From: Thermoleophilia bacterium
GTDB taxonomy: Bacteria; Actinomycetota; Thermoleophilia; Miltoncostaeales; Miltoncostaeaceae
Assembly: GCA_020848615.1 (NCBI GenBank)
Contig: JADLHW010000001.1
Span: forward strand, 1 to 44,114
Direction: 5' to 3'
DNA: 44,114 nucleotides
Part shown: positions 23,045 through 33,850 of the stretch, piece after piece
Layout: every line of letters begins with the position of its first letter
Position numbering within the stretch: position 1 is the first letter of the stretch
Notes under the pieces: model-generated
Told to the model about the DNA's origin: nothing
Database searches by the model: none
Seen by the model: only the letters and a program-made list of their open reading frames with translations
Position numbers and translations under genes: made by a program

Positions 23045-25636
23045 TCAGGCGGCCGCCGGCGCCAGCACCCGGAACGCGATGGCGTCGCCCTCGAGGTCGG
23101 CCTCCACGTGGTCGCCCTCCCCGAAGGCGCCCTCCAGCAGCCGCAAGGCCAGCGGGTCCTGCACGCGCTTCTGGATGACGCGCTTCAGCGGGCGGGCGCC
23201 GTACGCCGGGTCGTAGCCCTCCTCGGCGAGGCGCTCGCGCGCCGCCGGGGTGAGGGTGAGCGTCACGCCGCGGGCCGCGACCCGGGCCACCACGTCCTCC
23301 AGCTGCAGGTCCACGATGCGGTCCAGCTGCGGCCGGCCGAGGCGCTCGAACACCACGATCTCGTCGATGCGGTTCAGGAACTCCGGGCGGAACGACTCCC
23401 GCAGCGCCCCCAGGACCCGGTCCTTCGCCAGGGACGGGTCGATGCCGTCGGCCAGGAACTGGCTGCCGGTGTTGCTGGTCATGATCACGACGGTGTTCTT
23501 GAAGTCCACCACGCGGCCCTGCCCGTCGGTGAGCCGGCCATCGTCGAGCAGCTGGAGCAGCACGTTGAAGACGTCCGGGTGGGCCTTCTCGATCTCGTCG
23601 AGCAGCAGCACGGCGTACGGACGGCGCCGCACGGCCTCCGTGAGCTGGCCGCCCTCCTCGAACCCGATGTAGCCGGGCGGCGCGCCGATGAGCCGCGACA
23701 CGGCGTGCTTCTCCATGTACTCGGACATGTCGATGCGCACCATGGCCCGCTCGTCGTCGAACATGAACTCCGCCAGGGCCTTCGCGAGCTCGGTCTTCCC
23801 CACGCCCGTGGGGCCCAGGAAGATGAACGAGCCGATGGGCCGGTGCGGGTCCGACAGGCCCGCACGGGCGCGCCGCAGGGCGTTCGCGACGGCCTCCACG
23901 GCCTCGTCCTGGCCGATGACCCGGTCGTGCAGGCGCTCCTCCATGTGGACGAGCTTCTCCACCTCGCCCTCCATGAGCCGGCTCACGGGGACGCCGGTCC
24001 AGGCGGACACCACCTCGGCGACGTCCTCCTCGTCGACCTCCTCCTTCAGCATGCGGCGGCTCTCCTGCTGGCGGATGAGGTCGTCGTTCGCCTGCTCCAG
24101 CGCACGCTCCAGCTCCGGCAGCGTCCCGAACTTCAGGCGCGCGGCGCCCTCCAGGTCGGCGGAGCGCTCGGCCCGCTCCAGCTCCATGCGGGCCTGCTCG
24201 ATCTCCTCCTTCAGATCCCGGATGCGGGTGATGCCGCCCTTCTCCTGCTCCCAGTGGGCGCGCATCGCGTCGGCGTCCTCCCGCAGGTCCGCCAGCTCGG
24301 TGGCGATCGCCTCCCTGCGGGCCGCCGAACCCGGGTCGCTCTCCTTGGCGAGCGCCTGCTCCTCGATCTCCAGCTGGATGATGCGCCGCTGCACGGCGTC
24401 GAGCTCGCTGGGCACCGAGTCGATCTCGATGCGCAGCCGCGACGCGGCCTCGTCCATGAGGTCGATGGCCTTGTCGGGCAGGAACCGGCCGGTGATGTAG
24501 CGGTCCGACAGCCGGGCGGCCGCCACCAGGGCGGCGTCCTGGATGCGCACCCCGTGGTGCACCTCGTACCGCTCCTTCAGGCCGCGCAGGATCCCGATGG
24601 TGGCCTCCACCGACGGCTCGCCCACCAGCACCGGCTGGAACCGGCGCTCCAGGGCGGCGTCCTTCTCGATGTGTTGGCGGTACTCGTCGAGGGTGGTGGC
24701 GCCCACGGCCCGCAGCTCCCCGCGGGCGAGCATGGGCTTGAGCAGGTTCGCGGCGTCCACCGCGCCCTCCGCCGCCCCCGCGCCCACGATGGTGTGCAGC
24801 TCGTCGATGAACAGGATCACGTCGCCCTCGGCCTCGGACACCTCGCCGAGGACGGCCTTCAGGCGGTCCTCGAACTCGCCGCGGTACTTGGCGCCCGCGA
24901 TGAGCGCGCCGATGTCCAGCGCCACCACGCGCTTGTCACGCAGGGACTCCGGGATGTCGCCGGCCACGATGCGCTGGGCCAGGCCCTCCGCGATCGCGGT
25001 CTTGCCGACGCCGGGCTCGCCGATGAGCACCGGGTTGTTCTTCGTGCGGCGCGACAGCACCTGGATGACGCGGCGCACCTCCTCGTCCCGGCCGATCACC
25101 GGGTCGAGCTTCCCGGCGCGCGCGGCGTCGGTGAGGTCCCGGCCGTACTGCTCCAGTGCCTGGTACTTGCCCTCCGGGTTCGGGTCGGTGACCCGCGCGG
25201 AGCCGCGCACCTGCTGCAGGGCGGCGAGCAGCCGCTCCTGGTTCAGGCCGCCCTCGATCATCGCGTCGCGCCCCGGGGACGGCTCGCCCAGCAGGGCGAT
25301 CACCAGGTGCTCGGTGGACAGGAACTCGTCGCCCATGCGCTCGGCCTCGTCGCCGGCGCGGCGCAGCACCCGCCGGAACGCCGGCGACAGCTGCTCGTTG
25401 CCCTCGGCGCCGCGCACCTCGGGGCGCTTGGCGACCTGCCGCTCCGCGGCGGCGCGGATCGCGTCGATGTTCGCCCCGGCCTTCTCGATGAGCGGCTCGA
25501 CGATGCCCTCGCGCTGGGCGAGGAGCGCGAGCAGCAGGTGCTCGGGCTCCACCAGCTGGTGGTTGCGGTCCTGCGCGGCGCGGACGGCCCCCGCCAGGGC
25601 CTCCTGCGCACGCTCGGTCGGCTTGTCGACTGCCAT
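23045..25636 (-). CDS. clpB: Disaggregase ClpB (AAA+ chaperone)
   Basis: The protein has 863 residues from [14 protein letters not shown]; an in-frame GTG at 25648 would add four, but the G-rich site fits the ATG better. The Clp N-domain repeats cover about 1-145. AAA1 has Walker A GEPGVGKT (about 206-213) and [13 protein letters not shown] full-length middle coiled coil ([18 protein letters not shown] ... [19 protein letters not shown]) is present, which distinguishes ClpB from ClpC/ClpA. AAA2 has Walker A GPTGVGKT (about 607-614) and [15 protein letters not shown]. It extracts polypeptides from aggregates and hands them to DnaK/DnaJ/GrpE, which the same operon encodes. It is the last gene of the operon, 12 bases after hspR, and ends at a strong hairpin. 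Confidence 0.98.
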   Translation of the reverse strand: MAVDKPTERAQEALAGAVRAAQDRNHQLVEPEHLLLALLAQREGIVEPLIEKAGANIDAIRAAAERQVAKRPEVRGAEGNEQLSPAFRRVLRRAGDEAERMGDEFLSTEHLVIALLGEPSPGRDAMIEGGLNQERLLAALQQVRGSARVTDPNPEGKYQALEQYGRDLTDAARAGKLDPVIGRDEEVRRVIQVLSRRTKNNPVLIGEPGVGKTAIAEGLAQRIVAGDIPESLRDKRVVALDIGALIAGAKYRGEFEDRLKAVLGEVSEAEGDVILFIDELHTIVGAGAAEGAVDAANLLKPMLARGELRAVGATTLDEYRQHIEKDAALERRFQPVLVGEPSVEATIGILRGLKERYEVHHGVRIQDAALVAAARLSDRYITGRFLPDKAIDLMDEAASRLRIEIDSVPSELDAVQRRIIQLEIEEQALAKESDPGSAARREAIATELADLREDADAMRAHWEQEKGGITRIRDLKEEIEQARMELERAERSADLEGAARLKFGTLPELERALEQANDDLIRQQESRRMLKEEVDEEDVAEVVSAWTGVPVSRLMEGEVEKLVHMEERLHDRVIGQDEAVEAVANALRRARAGLSDPHRPIGSFIFLGPTGVGKTELAKALAEFMFDDERAMVRIDMSEYMEKHAVSRLIGAPPGYIGFEEGGQLTEAVRRRPYAVLLLDEIEKAHPDVFNVLLQLLDDGRLTDGQGRVVDFKNTVVIMTSNTGSQFLADGIDPSLAKDRVLGALRESFRPEFLNRIDEIVVFERLGRPQLDRIVDLQLEDVVARVAARGVTLTLTPAARERLAEEGYDPAYGARPLKRVIQKRVQDPLALRLLEGAFGEGDHVEADLEGDAIAFRVLAPAAA

Positions 25637-25648
25637 GGTGTCCCCCAC

Positions 25649-26059
25649 CTACCTCGTTCTGATGACCGGCCGCACCACCGGCACGAGCGCCGTCCCGGTG
25701 CTCACCACCCGCACGAGCTCCGCCCGGGTGGATCGCCGCATCTCCTGGATCTCGTCCCGGCGCGACTCCCGCTCACGCGCCAGCTCCTGCTGGAGGGCCC
25801 GGGCCCTGCGCTCCGCGCGCTCGCACCGCGCCTCCAGATCGAGCACCCGCTCGATGCCGGCGAGGTTGAGCCCGGCCTCCGACAACTCCTGGATGCGTCG
25901 CAGCAGCGCCACGTCCGCATCGGTGTACCTGCGCGTGCGTCCCGCGGTGCGCACGGGGGTGATGAGCCCGCGGCGCTCGTAGACGCGCAGCGTCTGGGGG
26001 TGCATCCCCGCCAGCTCCGCGGCGATGCCGATGAGGTATGTCCTGGCGGAGGTGGTCAA
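25649..26059 (-). CDS. hspR: Heat-shock repressor HspR (MerR family), TTG start
   Basis: The protein has 136 residues from a TTG at 26059 that overlaps the dnaJ stop as TTGA; no ATG precedes the DNA-binding domain. The MerR-type winged helix is clear ([40 protein letters not shown]) and a coiled-coil helix follows ([20 protein letters not shown]). HspR binds HAIR palindromes with DnaK as co-repressor, so free DnaK shuts off its own operon. A HAIR site lies upstream of dnaK at 30265-30287. The translational coupling to dnaJ keeps repressor and chaperone levels linked. Placement in the operon matches the actinobacterial pattern. Confidence 0.95.
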   Translation of the reverse strand: MTTSARTYLIGIAAELAGMHPQTLRVYERRGLITPVRTAGRTRRYTDADVALLRRIQELSEAGLNLAGIERVLDLEARCERAERRARALQQELARERESRRDEIQEMRRSTRAELVRVVSTGTALVPVVRPVIRTR

Positions 26060-27153
26060 CTGAAGAGCTTCTCCCGCGGGTTGGCGCGGCTGAGCTTCGC
26101 GAACCGCTCCAGGACCTCGCGTTCGGCGTCGGTGAGGCGGTCGGGCACCTGCACCCGGATCTTGGCGATGAGGTCGCCCTTGCCGCCGCCCTTGAGCTTG
26201 GGGGCGCCCTGACCGGGCACCCGCAGGGTGCGGCCGTCCTGCGACCCGGCGGGGACGGTGATCTTCACCCGTCCCTCCACCGTCGGGATCTCCACCTGGG
26301 CGCCCAGGGCCGCCTCGGCGAACGTGACGGGCACCTCCACGACCAGGTCGTCGTTCTGCCGCGCGAACACGCGGCTCGCGGCGACGCGCGTGACCACGAA
26401 CAGGTCGCCCGGCTTGGCGCCGCGCACCCCGGCCTGGCCCTTGCCGGCCATGCGGATCTTCGTGCCGTCCTTCACGCCGGCCGGGATCTTCACCGTGTAC
26501 TTCCGGCGGGCCGCGATGCTCCCCGCGCCCTTGCACGTGGGGCACGGGTCGTCGATGACGGTGCCGTTGCCCTGGCACCGCGGGCAGGGCTGACCCAGCG
26601 AGAACCCGCCGAGGTCCTTCCCCACCACGCCGCGGCCGCGGCACTCCGGGCACAGCCGCGGACTGCTGCCCGCCTTCGCCCCGGTGCCGCCGCAGGTGGC
26701 GCACGTGTCGCGCGTGTCCACCGTCACGGGGACCTGCGCACCGCGCATCGCCTGCTCGAAGCTCAGGGTGACCTCGACCTCCAGGTCGCCGCCGCGGCGG
26801 GCCTGGGAGCGGGGGTCGCCCGCGCCACGGCCCCCGCCGCCGCCACGCTGGAAGATCGAGCTGAAGATGTCCGCGAAGTCCCCGAACCCGCCGCCGGACC
26901 CCGAGCCGCCGCCATTGCCGCCGAACCCGCCGCCGGCCCCGCCGAAACGGCGCTGGGCGTCGTACTGGCGGCGCTTGCCGTCGTCGGACAGCACGTCGTA
27001 GGCGTGGGAGATCTCCTTGAAGCGCTCCTCCGCCTTGGCGTCACCCGGGTTGGTGTCCGGGTGGTACTGCCGGGCGAGCTTCCGGTAGGCCTTCTTGATG
27101 TCGTCGGCGCCGGCGTCCTCGCGGACCCCGAGCGCGGCGTACAGGTCGGTCAA
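26056..27153 (-). CDS. dnaJ: Co-chaperone DnaJ (full-length, zinc-binding), TTG start
   Basis: The protein has 365 residues. The start is TTG at 27153 (TTG ACC GAC CTG), with CGAGG about five bases upstream. The J domain (about 1-70) has the HPD motif at about 31-33. A Gly/Phe-rich linker ([14 protein letters not shown]) follows. Four zinc-binding repeats lie at about 149-210: [24 protein letters not shown] and CPTCKGAG. The C-terminal substrate domains end in LFS. It stimulates DnaK ATPase and delivers substrates. The low-efficiency start codon, shared with hspR, may set its level relative to DnaK. All key residues are present. Confidence 0.98.
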   Translation of the reverse strand: MTDLYAALGVREDAGADDIKKAYRKLARQYHPDTNPGDAKAEERFKEISHAYDVLSDDGKRRQYDAQRRFGGAGGGFGGNGGGSGSGGGFGDFADIFSSIFQRGGGGGRGAGDPRSQARRGGDLEVEVTLSFEQAMRGAQVPVTVDTRDTCATCGGTGAKAGSSPRLCPECRGRGVVGKDLGGFSLGQPCPRCQGNGTVIDDPCPTCKGAGSIAARRKYTVKIPAGVKDGTKIRMAGKGQAGVRGAKPGDLFVVTRVAASRVFARQNDDLVVEVPVTFAEAALGAQVEIPTVEGRVKITVPAGSQDGRTLRVPGQGAPKLKGGGKGDLIAKIRVQVPDRLTDAEREVLERFAKLSRANPREKLFS

Positions 27154-27177
27154 TTGAACCTCGTGAGAGTGCCGGCG

Positions 27178-27783
27178 CTAGCCGGCCCGCTGATCCACCG
27201 GGGGCGCCGCGGCCACGACGACCTTCGCCGCCCTGACCAGGTCGTCACCGGCCCGGTAGCCCTTCTGCACCACCTCGATGACCGTGCCCTCGGGGCGGTC
27301 CGACGGCACGGCGGCGATCGCCTCGTGCACCGCCGGGTCGAACGGGGCGCCCATGGACTCGATCTCCGCGAGCCCGTGCCCGCCGAGGACCGCGGCCAGC
27401 TGGCCGCGGACCATCTCGACCCCCTCCGACAGCGCCGCGTCCTCCTGGGAGATCGCCCCCACCGCCCGCTCGAGGTTGTCGAGCACCGGCAGGACCGTGA
27501 CCACCACCTCGCGGGCGGCGGACGCGCGCTGGTGCACGCGCTCCCGTTCCATGCGCTTCCGGAAGTTGTCGAAGTCGGCCTTCATCCGCTGCAGGGCGTC
27601 GAGGTACCCGTCCCGCTCGCGCAGCACCTGGAGGTGCTCCTCGTGCGAGGGCAGCGGCTCGGCGGCGACCTCCACGTCACCGCCGTTCGCCTGTGCGGCG
27701 TCCGTCCCGGGCTCGGGGGCGGGCTGGGTGCCCGCCCCGTCCACCGAGGGGCCCGCCGACCGATGGGTGTCGTCCGCGGCCAC
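27178..27783 (-). CDS. grpE: Nucleotide-exchange factor GrpE
   Basis: The protein has 201 residues from a GTG at 27783, three bases after the hsp20 stop. A disordered acidic N-terminus of about 45 residues precedes the long dimerising helix (LQRMKADFDNFRKRMERERV). The C-terminal beta domain contains PFDPAVHEAIAAVPSD and IEVVQKGYRAGDDLVRAAKV, which match the GrpE signature. It releases ADP from DnaK. It is encoded between hsp20 and dnaJ. Confidence 0.97.
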   Translation of the reverse strand: MAADDTHRSAGPSVDGAGTQPAPEPGTDAAQANGGDVEVAAEPLPSHEEHLQVLRERDGYLDALQRMKADFDNFRKRMERERVHQRASAAREVVVTVLPVLDNLERAVGAISQEDAALSEGVEMVRGQLAAVLGGHGLAEIESMGAPFDPAVHEAIAAVPSDRPEGTVIEVVQKGYRAGDDLVRAAKVVVAAAPPVDQRAG

Positions 27784-27786
27784 CGG

Positions 27787-28242
27787 TCAGGCCGTCGCAG
27801 CCGAGACGGCGATCCTGCGCGGCTTGACCTCGTCGGCCTTCGGCACGCGCACCTCCAGCACGCCGTCCGTGAACGTCGCGGAGATGTCCTCGGCCTTCAC
27901 GCCATGCGGGAGGGTCATGGTGCGGGAGAACGCGCCGTACGCGCGCTCCAGCCGGTGGGCCCTGCCGTTCTCCACCTTCTCCTCGAACCGGCGCTCCCCG
28001 CTGATGGTGAGCACGTTGTCGTCGAGCTCGACGACGACGTCCTCCACCGTCAGCCCCGGCAGCTCGGCCTTCAGCACGATGGCCTCGGGCGTGTCGAACA
28101 CGTCCACAGGCGGCGACCACGTCGCGTTGCCGGCGGCCTTCGCGACCGGCTGATCGCCGATCGTCCGGGTGAACAGGCGGTTCATCTCGTCACGGAGCGT
28201 GGTCATCTCGCGGAAGGGGTCCCAGCGCATCAGGGTGCTCAT
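27787..28242 (-). CDS. Small heat-shock protein (Hsp20/alpha-crystallin family)
   Basis: The protein has 151 residues from MSTLMRWDPFREMTTLRDEM, the usual N-terminal arm of class A Hsp20 proteins. The alpha-crystallin domain spans about 40-135 (VDVFDTPEAIVLKAELPGL, VVVELDDNVLTISGERRFEE, AFSRTMTLPHGV, and ATFTDGVLEVRVPK with the GVLxVxxPK signature). It holds unfolding proteins for refolding by DnaK and ClpB. Its position between dnaK and grpE is unusual: 15 bases after dnaK and 3 bases before grpE. It is therefore expected to be under the same HspR control. Confidence 0.97.
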   Translation of the reverse strand: MSTLMRWDPFREMTTLRDEMNRLFTRTIGDQPVAKAAGNATWSPPVDVFDTPEAIVLKAELPGLTVEDVVVELDDNVLTISGERRFEEKVENGRAHRLERAYGAFSRTMTLPHGVKAEDISATFTDGVLEVRVPKADEVKPRRIAVSAATA

Positions 28243-28257
28243 CGTCCGTTTGCCTCC

Positions 28258-30153
<1,896 letters not shown>

Positions 30154-30221
30154 GCGTTCTTCCGCCTCCTGGTCCGTCCGCGGGATGCGACTGGTGGACC
30201 GATGTTGACTGCGACGCGTCC

Positions 30222-30249
30222 ATCGTAGATCTGCGTCGCCTCATGTCAA
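30222..30249 (-). promoter_or_regulatory. Predicted promoter of the dnaK operon
   Basis: On the minus strand TTGACA (30249-30244) and TACGAT (30227-30222) are separated by 16 bases, close to the housekeeping-sigma consensus. The start would be near 30214, giving a leader of about 60 bases before dnaK. The HAIR operator lies just upstream of the -35. Confidence 0.7.
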
Positions 30250-30264
30250 GTTATCGAGCGGCCA

Positions 30265-30287
30265 AATTGAGTGTTGCCGACTCAATT
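30265..30287. promoter_or_regulatory. HAIR operator for HspR
   Basis: AATTGAGT-N7-ACTCAATT is a perfect 8-bp palindrome with the 7-base spacer of the HspR site (consensus CTTGAGT-N7-ACTCAAG); only the outer C/G pair differs. The centre lies about 60 bases upstream of the predicted dnaK transcription start. I found only one clear copy; other actinobacterial dnaK promoters may carry several. Confidence 0.85.
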
Positions 30288-30350
30288 CTCGACATGGTCG
30301 CGGACGTTCTTGAGCGCCCGTGAGGAGGACGGTCCGACCGAACGCGCGGG

Positions 30351-30680
30351 TCAGGAGCGGTCGGGTGCCTCCGGGCCGTCGGCGACGCCTGCCACGTCGA
30401 GGATCTCGATGGTGGCCGGAGCACCGAAGCGTCCCGTGGTCGTGAAGCGGCCGGGGTCCGCGAGGAGCGGCTCGGCGTAGGCGCGAAAGGCCGCGTCGTC
30501 GCTGAACAGGTAGACCGCAACGGCCCGCGGCGGCTCGTCGCCCCAGAGGAACAACTTGTGGCGGAGGCCGGCCATCGCCTCGAACCGCGGGACGGACTCC
30601 TCGGTCACGTACCGACGCCACTCCGCCATGTCCCCGGCGCCGTCGGCACCGAAGTCGAATCGCACGATCATCGCCCGCAT
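30351..30680 (-). CDS. Small dimeric-barrel (ABM/YdhR-like) protein
   Basis: The ATG at 30680 preceded by GGAGG gives 109 residues; longer upstream frames lack a site this good. The sequence (MRAMIVRFDFGADGAGDMAE, then VPRFEAMAGLRHKLFLWGDE and AVAVYLFSDDAAFRAYAEPL) fits the ferredoxin-like barrel of YdhR and antibiotic-biosynthesis monooxygenase-type proteins. These include cofactor-free monooxygenases and many proteins without known activity. It is the last gene of the catabolic series, 16 bases after the second DUF1989 gene. Confidence 0.75.
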   Translation of the reverse strand: MRAMIVRFDFGADGAGDMAEWRRYVTEESVPRFEAMAGLRHKLFLWGDEPPRAVAVYLFSDDAAFRAYAEPLLADPGRFTTTGRFGAPATIEILDVAGVADGPEAPDRS

Positions 30681-30696
30681 CTCATGTCCTCCGTGG

Positions 30697-31254
30697 TCAC
30701 CCGAGCGCGACGGAGACGGCGCCGGGGACGGCACCGGGGATGCCGTCGTCCGGACAGGCCGACACCGCCACCCTGCACCGACGCCGCGCCGTGAGCACCA
30801 CCCTCGTGCCCGGCGCGGCCGCGACGCCCTCCCAGCCGTGAACTCCACCGTCCGCGAGGCGCGGCGCCGCGCCGAACGCCGAAAGGACCCCCGGAAGGGC
30901 TGCTCGCGGCACGCCGAGGGCCTCCGCGAGGAGATCCCGGCAGCCGTCCCGGCCGTCCGGGTAGATCTCGCGCCAGCAGCCGGGGTACGCGGCGTCGAGG
31001 CTCCCGACGGGTGCCTCGGCGACCTCCATCAGGGCCCGACCGTCGCCGTCGAGCAACCGGTCGCCGTGCACGAGCCACAGGGCGAGCGACGGCCTCCCGA
31101 ACCGGCGCCAACCGGCGGCGTTCCGGGTGAGTCCCTGGTGCAGCCCGGTGACCGCGATGTCCGCGACCTGCCGGCCGCGCGCGACCGTCACCGCCAGCGA
31201 CGCCCCGGCCGGCACTTCGACGGCGACGGCGCTCCCGAATGCGACCTCGGTCAC
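30697..31254 (-). CDS. Diverged DUF1989 (urea carboxylase-associated type) protein
   Basis: The protein has 185 residues from a GTG overlapping the methyltransferase stop (GTGA). Family traits are GASLAVTVARGRQVADIAVT at the start, CWREIYPDGRDGCRDLLAEA in the middle and RVVLTARRRCRVAVSACPDD near the end. It is shorter and more diverged than the DUF1989 copy at 38599-39222: the HDHPSC and WNVFMN segments of that copy are replaced here by DGRDGC and LSAFGA. DUF1989 proteins include the CgdA/CgdB subunits of carboxyguanidine deiminase, which work as an unlike pair. Two unlike copies in one operon fit that theme, but the substrate need not be guanidine-related. Confidence 0.7.
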   Translation of the reverse strand: MTEVAFGSAVAVEVPAGASLAVTVARGRQVADIAVTGLHQGLTRNAAGWRRFGRPSLALWLVHGDRLLDGDGRALMEVAEAPVGSLDAAYPGCWREIYPDGRDGCRDLLAEALGVPRAALPGVLSAFGAAPRLADGGVHGWEGVAAAPGTRVVLTARRRCRVAVSACPDDGIPGAVPGAVSVALG

Positions 31255-32225
31255 GGCGCGGGGAGCACGCCGCGGACGACGCCGATGGGACCGCCGGGGC
31301 GCACCGTCGTGACCTCGACCAGACCGCTGCCGGCCAGCCAGCCCTCGATGCGCGAGGCGGTCCAGGCGGCCCCACCCTCGTTCTCGACCATCATCATCAG
31401 CGCGAACATCGCGACATCCGGGGGGCCGTCGCCGTCCTCGTCCAACAGCCACTCGTAGACGACCATCGTGCCGCCCGGCACGAGCAGGGCGGCGGCCTCC
31501 GCCACCATCGCGGCGGCGGCGTCGGCGGGGTGGTCGTGGAGGATGTTGGCGAGGAGCACCGCATCCCAGGACTCCCCCTCCGGACGCCCGAACCGCGGCG
31601 CGGACAGGTCGCCCGCCACGAAGCCGACCTCGGGGTGCATCTCGGCGGCGAGCGGCCCGACGGCGGCCAGGTCGAGCACCGTGGCCTCCAGGCCCGGGAC
31701 GGCCCGCTGCAGGGCCGCGCCATGGACGCCGGTGCCGCCGCCGACGTCCAGCAGCCGGCCGGGGCCCACGCGCGCCGCGGCGGGCAGGCCGCCGCCGAAC
31801 ATGGCGCCCAGGTCGTCGAGCGCGGCCAGGAACCGCAGCGACGCCGCGGGCTCGGCCGCCAGCCGATCCGGCCACGGCGCGATGCGGGCGTGACCATCGC
31901 GCACGGCCTGGGGCAACCCCGCCCAAGCGCCGTAGAAGAACCATTCCTTGGCGACCACCCGGGCCAGGGAGGCGGGGTGGTCGGCGGCCATCGGCGCGCC
32001 GTCCTCGGTGAGGACGTAGCCGTCACCCTCCCGACGAACCAGTCCGGCGCCGACGAGCGCACCCAGCAGCGCCCGTACCCCGGCGACGTTGGCGCCGGTG
32101 GCGGCGGCCACGGCGTCCGGGGTCGCGGGGGCGGCGGCGATGGCGTCCGCCACGCCGGTCCCGCACGCCGCGGCGACGATCGCCGTGCGCTGGTAGGCGG
32201 TGATCATCTCCATGAGGTCGCTCAC
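31251..32225 (-). CDS. SAM-dependent O-methyltransferase-like protein (COMT/acetylserotonin type)
   Basis: A GTG at 32225 overlapping the FAD-enzyme stop gives 324 residues. The N-terminal winged-helix dimerisation domain spans about 1-100 (ITAYQRTAIVAAACGTGVAD, LLGALVGAGLVRREGDGYVL). The SAM-binding domain has motif I LLDVGGGTGVHG near 175, an acidic segment ATVLDLAAV, and WDAVLLANILHDHPADAA carrying the His-Asp pair where COMT-type enzymes have their base. It lies directly downstream of the FAD oxidoreductase. Such pairs are more usual in secondary metabolism than in degradation; here it may modify an intermediate. Confidence 0.85.
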   Translation of the reverse strand: MSDLMEMITAYQRTAIVAAACGTGVADAIAAAPATPDAVAAATGANVAGVRALLGALVGAGLVRREGDGYVLTEDGAPMAADHPASLARVVAKEWFFYGAWAGLPQAVRDGHARIAPWPDRLAAEPAASLRFLAALDDLGAMFGGGLPAAARVGPGRLLDVGGGTGVHGAALQRAVPGLEATVLDLAAVGPLAAEMHPEVGFVAGDLSAPRFGRPEGESWDAVLLANILHDHPADAAAAMVAEAAALLVPGGTMVVYEWLLDEDGDGPPDVAMFALMMMVENEGGAAWTASRIEGWLAGSGLVEVTTVRPGGPIGVVRGVLPAP

Positions 32226-33850
32226 GCCGCCCTCCGCAGCGCCCAGGCCGCCCGGGCGGCGTCGCGCATCAGGGCCGCACGCGCGCGCAGCGCGGCGGCG
32301 CGGGGACGGCGCGTCACGCCGGCGTCCTGCAGGACGACACGCGCGGCGTTCCGGCCCGGCATGCCGGTGACCCCGCCGCCCGGGTGCGTGCCCGCGCCGG
32401 ACAGGTAGAGGCCGGGCACCGGCGTCCGGTAGCCCGAGAGACCCGGGCTGGGTCGGTTCCCCAGGAGCTGGTCCAGGCTCATCTCCACGTGGTTGGGGTT
32501 GGCGTTGGCGTTGCCGGTCATGCCCACCCAGTCGTCGGGCCCGGTGAGCCGCCGGGTCGTGGCCGTCAGCGTGGTGCCGAGGGCGCGCTCCACCACCGCC
32601 CACGTGTGGTCGGCGGCCGCCTCCAGGGTGGCGGGGGTCCAGGCACCGTCGGCGGGGCGCCATGGCACGAACGTCGAGATCCACACGGCGGTTCCGCCCG
32701 GCGGGGCCCAGCCCGGCTCCAGCCGCGATGGCATCGCGATCATCACCGTCGGGCGGTCGGGCAGCCGACCGAGCCGGATCGAGGCGAATCCGCGCTCGAT
32801 GTCGCCGAGTGTGTTCGGGGAGAGCATGAAGGCACGCTCGAAGCCAGGCGGGCCGGGGACCGCCGGCTCGCCCTCCAGGATCGCGTCGACCTTCAGCTCC
32901 GACACGTTCCGGGTGCCGGAGTGGATGCGTCCGACCTGGTCCAGCAGGGTCCGCGGGACGTCGGCGGGGTCCATCATCCCCAGGAACACGCGTCGCGCGT
33001 CGATCGCCGAGACCACCGTGTCCGCCCGATACCGGACCCCGCCCGCGTGCACGGCGGCCACGCGGCCGGCGGCAGTCTCGATGCGCTCCACGGGGGACCC
33101 GGTGACCAGCTCGCCGCCGTGGTGGCGGAGGGCACGGACGAGGGCGTCGACCGTCGACCGGGAGCCGCCCACCGGGCGCGCGGCCGGGGAGCCGTGACCG
33201 CCGGTCATGGCGAGGGCCCCGACGCTGGTCCCCGGGTCGGACGGCGGCTGCTGGGAGTGCGCGGCCCAGTGCGCGATCGCGCCGCGCAGGCGGTCGTCCT
33301 CCAGGCTGCCGCGCAGGAGGGCGGATGCGGACTGCAGCAGGACCTGCACCAGCCGCGCGCCCTCCCGGGCGCCCAGCGACGACTCGGCCAGGGCGGCGAG
33401 CTCGCGGAGCGTCGGCGGCGGCCCGGCCTCGGTGATCGACACCAGGCCCATCGCGGCGGATGCCCAGCCGGCCAACCGGCGGTACCGCTGCGCCTCGTCC
33501 GCCCCGAGTGCCGCCGCGAGGCCCTCGGCGGTCGCGTCCAGGGAATTGTGGAACGCGATCGCCGTGCCGTCGTCGCACGGGCTCAGGGTGACCTCGTCGC
33601 GCAGGTGGAAGGCCAGTCCGTGGCGGGTCTCGAGCTCGAGGTCGGCACTGACGCCGCTGGCGCGGATACCCCCGTGTTCGTATGCCCCGAGCTCGAAGCG
33701 GCCCATGCCGTCCGGCGCCTCGGCGGTGCGGATGCAGCCGCCCGGCTCGGGCTGAGACTCGAGGACGGTCACCCGCATCCCTGCGCGGGCCAGGTAGCAC
33801 CCGCAGGTCAGGCCGTTGTGGCCGGCCCCGATGACGACGACGTCAGGCAC
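32222..33850 (-). CDS. FAD-dependent oxidoreductase of the phytoene-desaturase/PYROXD2-like family
   Basis: The protein has 542 residues from a GTG at 33850, overlapping the previous gene by 8 bases. The N-terminal dinucleotide motif VVVIGAGHNGLTCGCYLARA and ESQPEPGGCIRTAE bind FAD. The C-terminal closing motif LYLSGAGTHPGGGVTGMPG, then GRNAARVVL, is typical of carotenoid desaturase-like and PYROXD2-like enzymes. No carotenoid gene is nearby, so a role in oxidising a pathway intermediate is more likely than pigment synthesis. It is coupled to the methyltransferase by GTGA. Confidence 0.85.
   Translation of the reverse strand: MPDVVVIGAGHNGLTCGCYLARAGMRVTVLESQPEPGGCIRTAEAPDGMGRFELGAYEHGGIRASGVSADLELETRHGLAFHLRDEVTLSPCDDGTAIAFHNSLDATAEGLAAALGADEAQRYRRLAGWASAAMGLVSITEAGPPPTLRELAALAESSLGAREGARLVQVLLQSASALLRGSLEDDRLRGAIAHWAAHSQQPPSDPGTSVGALAMTGGHGSPAARPVGGSRSTVDALVRALRHHGGELVTGSPVERIETAAGRVAAVHAGGVRYRADTVVSAIDARRVFLGMMDPADVPRTLLDQVGRIHSGTRNVSELKVDAILEGEPAVPGPPGFERAFMLSPNTLGDIERGFASIRLGRLPDRPTVMIAMPSRLEPGWAPPGGTAVWISTFVPWRPADGAWTPATLEAAADHTWAVVERALGTTLTATTRRLTGPDDWVGMTGNANANPNHVEMSLDQLLGNRPSPGLSGYRTPVPGLYLSGAGTHPGGGVTGMPGRNAARVVLQDAGVTRRPRAAALRARAALMRDAARAAWALRRAA

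Noticed and set aside
22997-26212. A 1071-codon plus-strand frame opposite clpB and hspR
   Set aside because: It is antisense to clpB with a His/Arg/Leu-rich artefact composition and no domain.
32222-33850. Carotenoid desaturase
   Set aside because: The FAD motifs are family-wide; no phytoene synthase or other carotenoid gene is nearby, and the neighbours are amidohydrolases.
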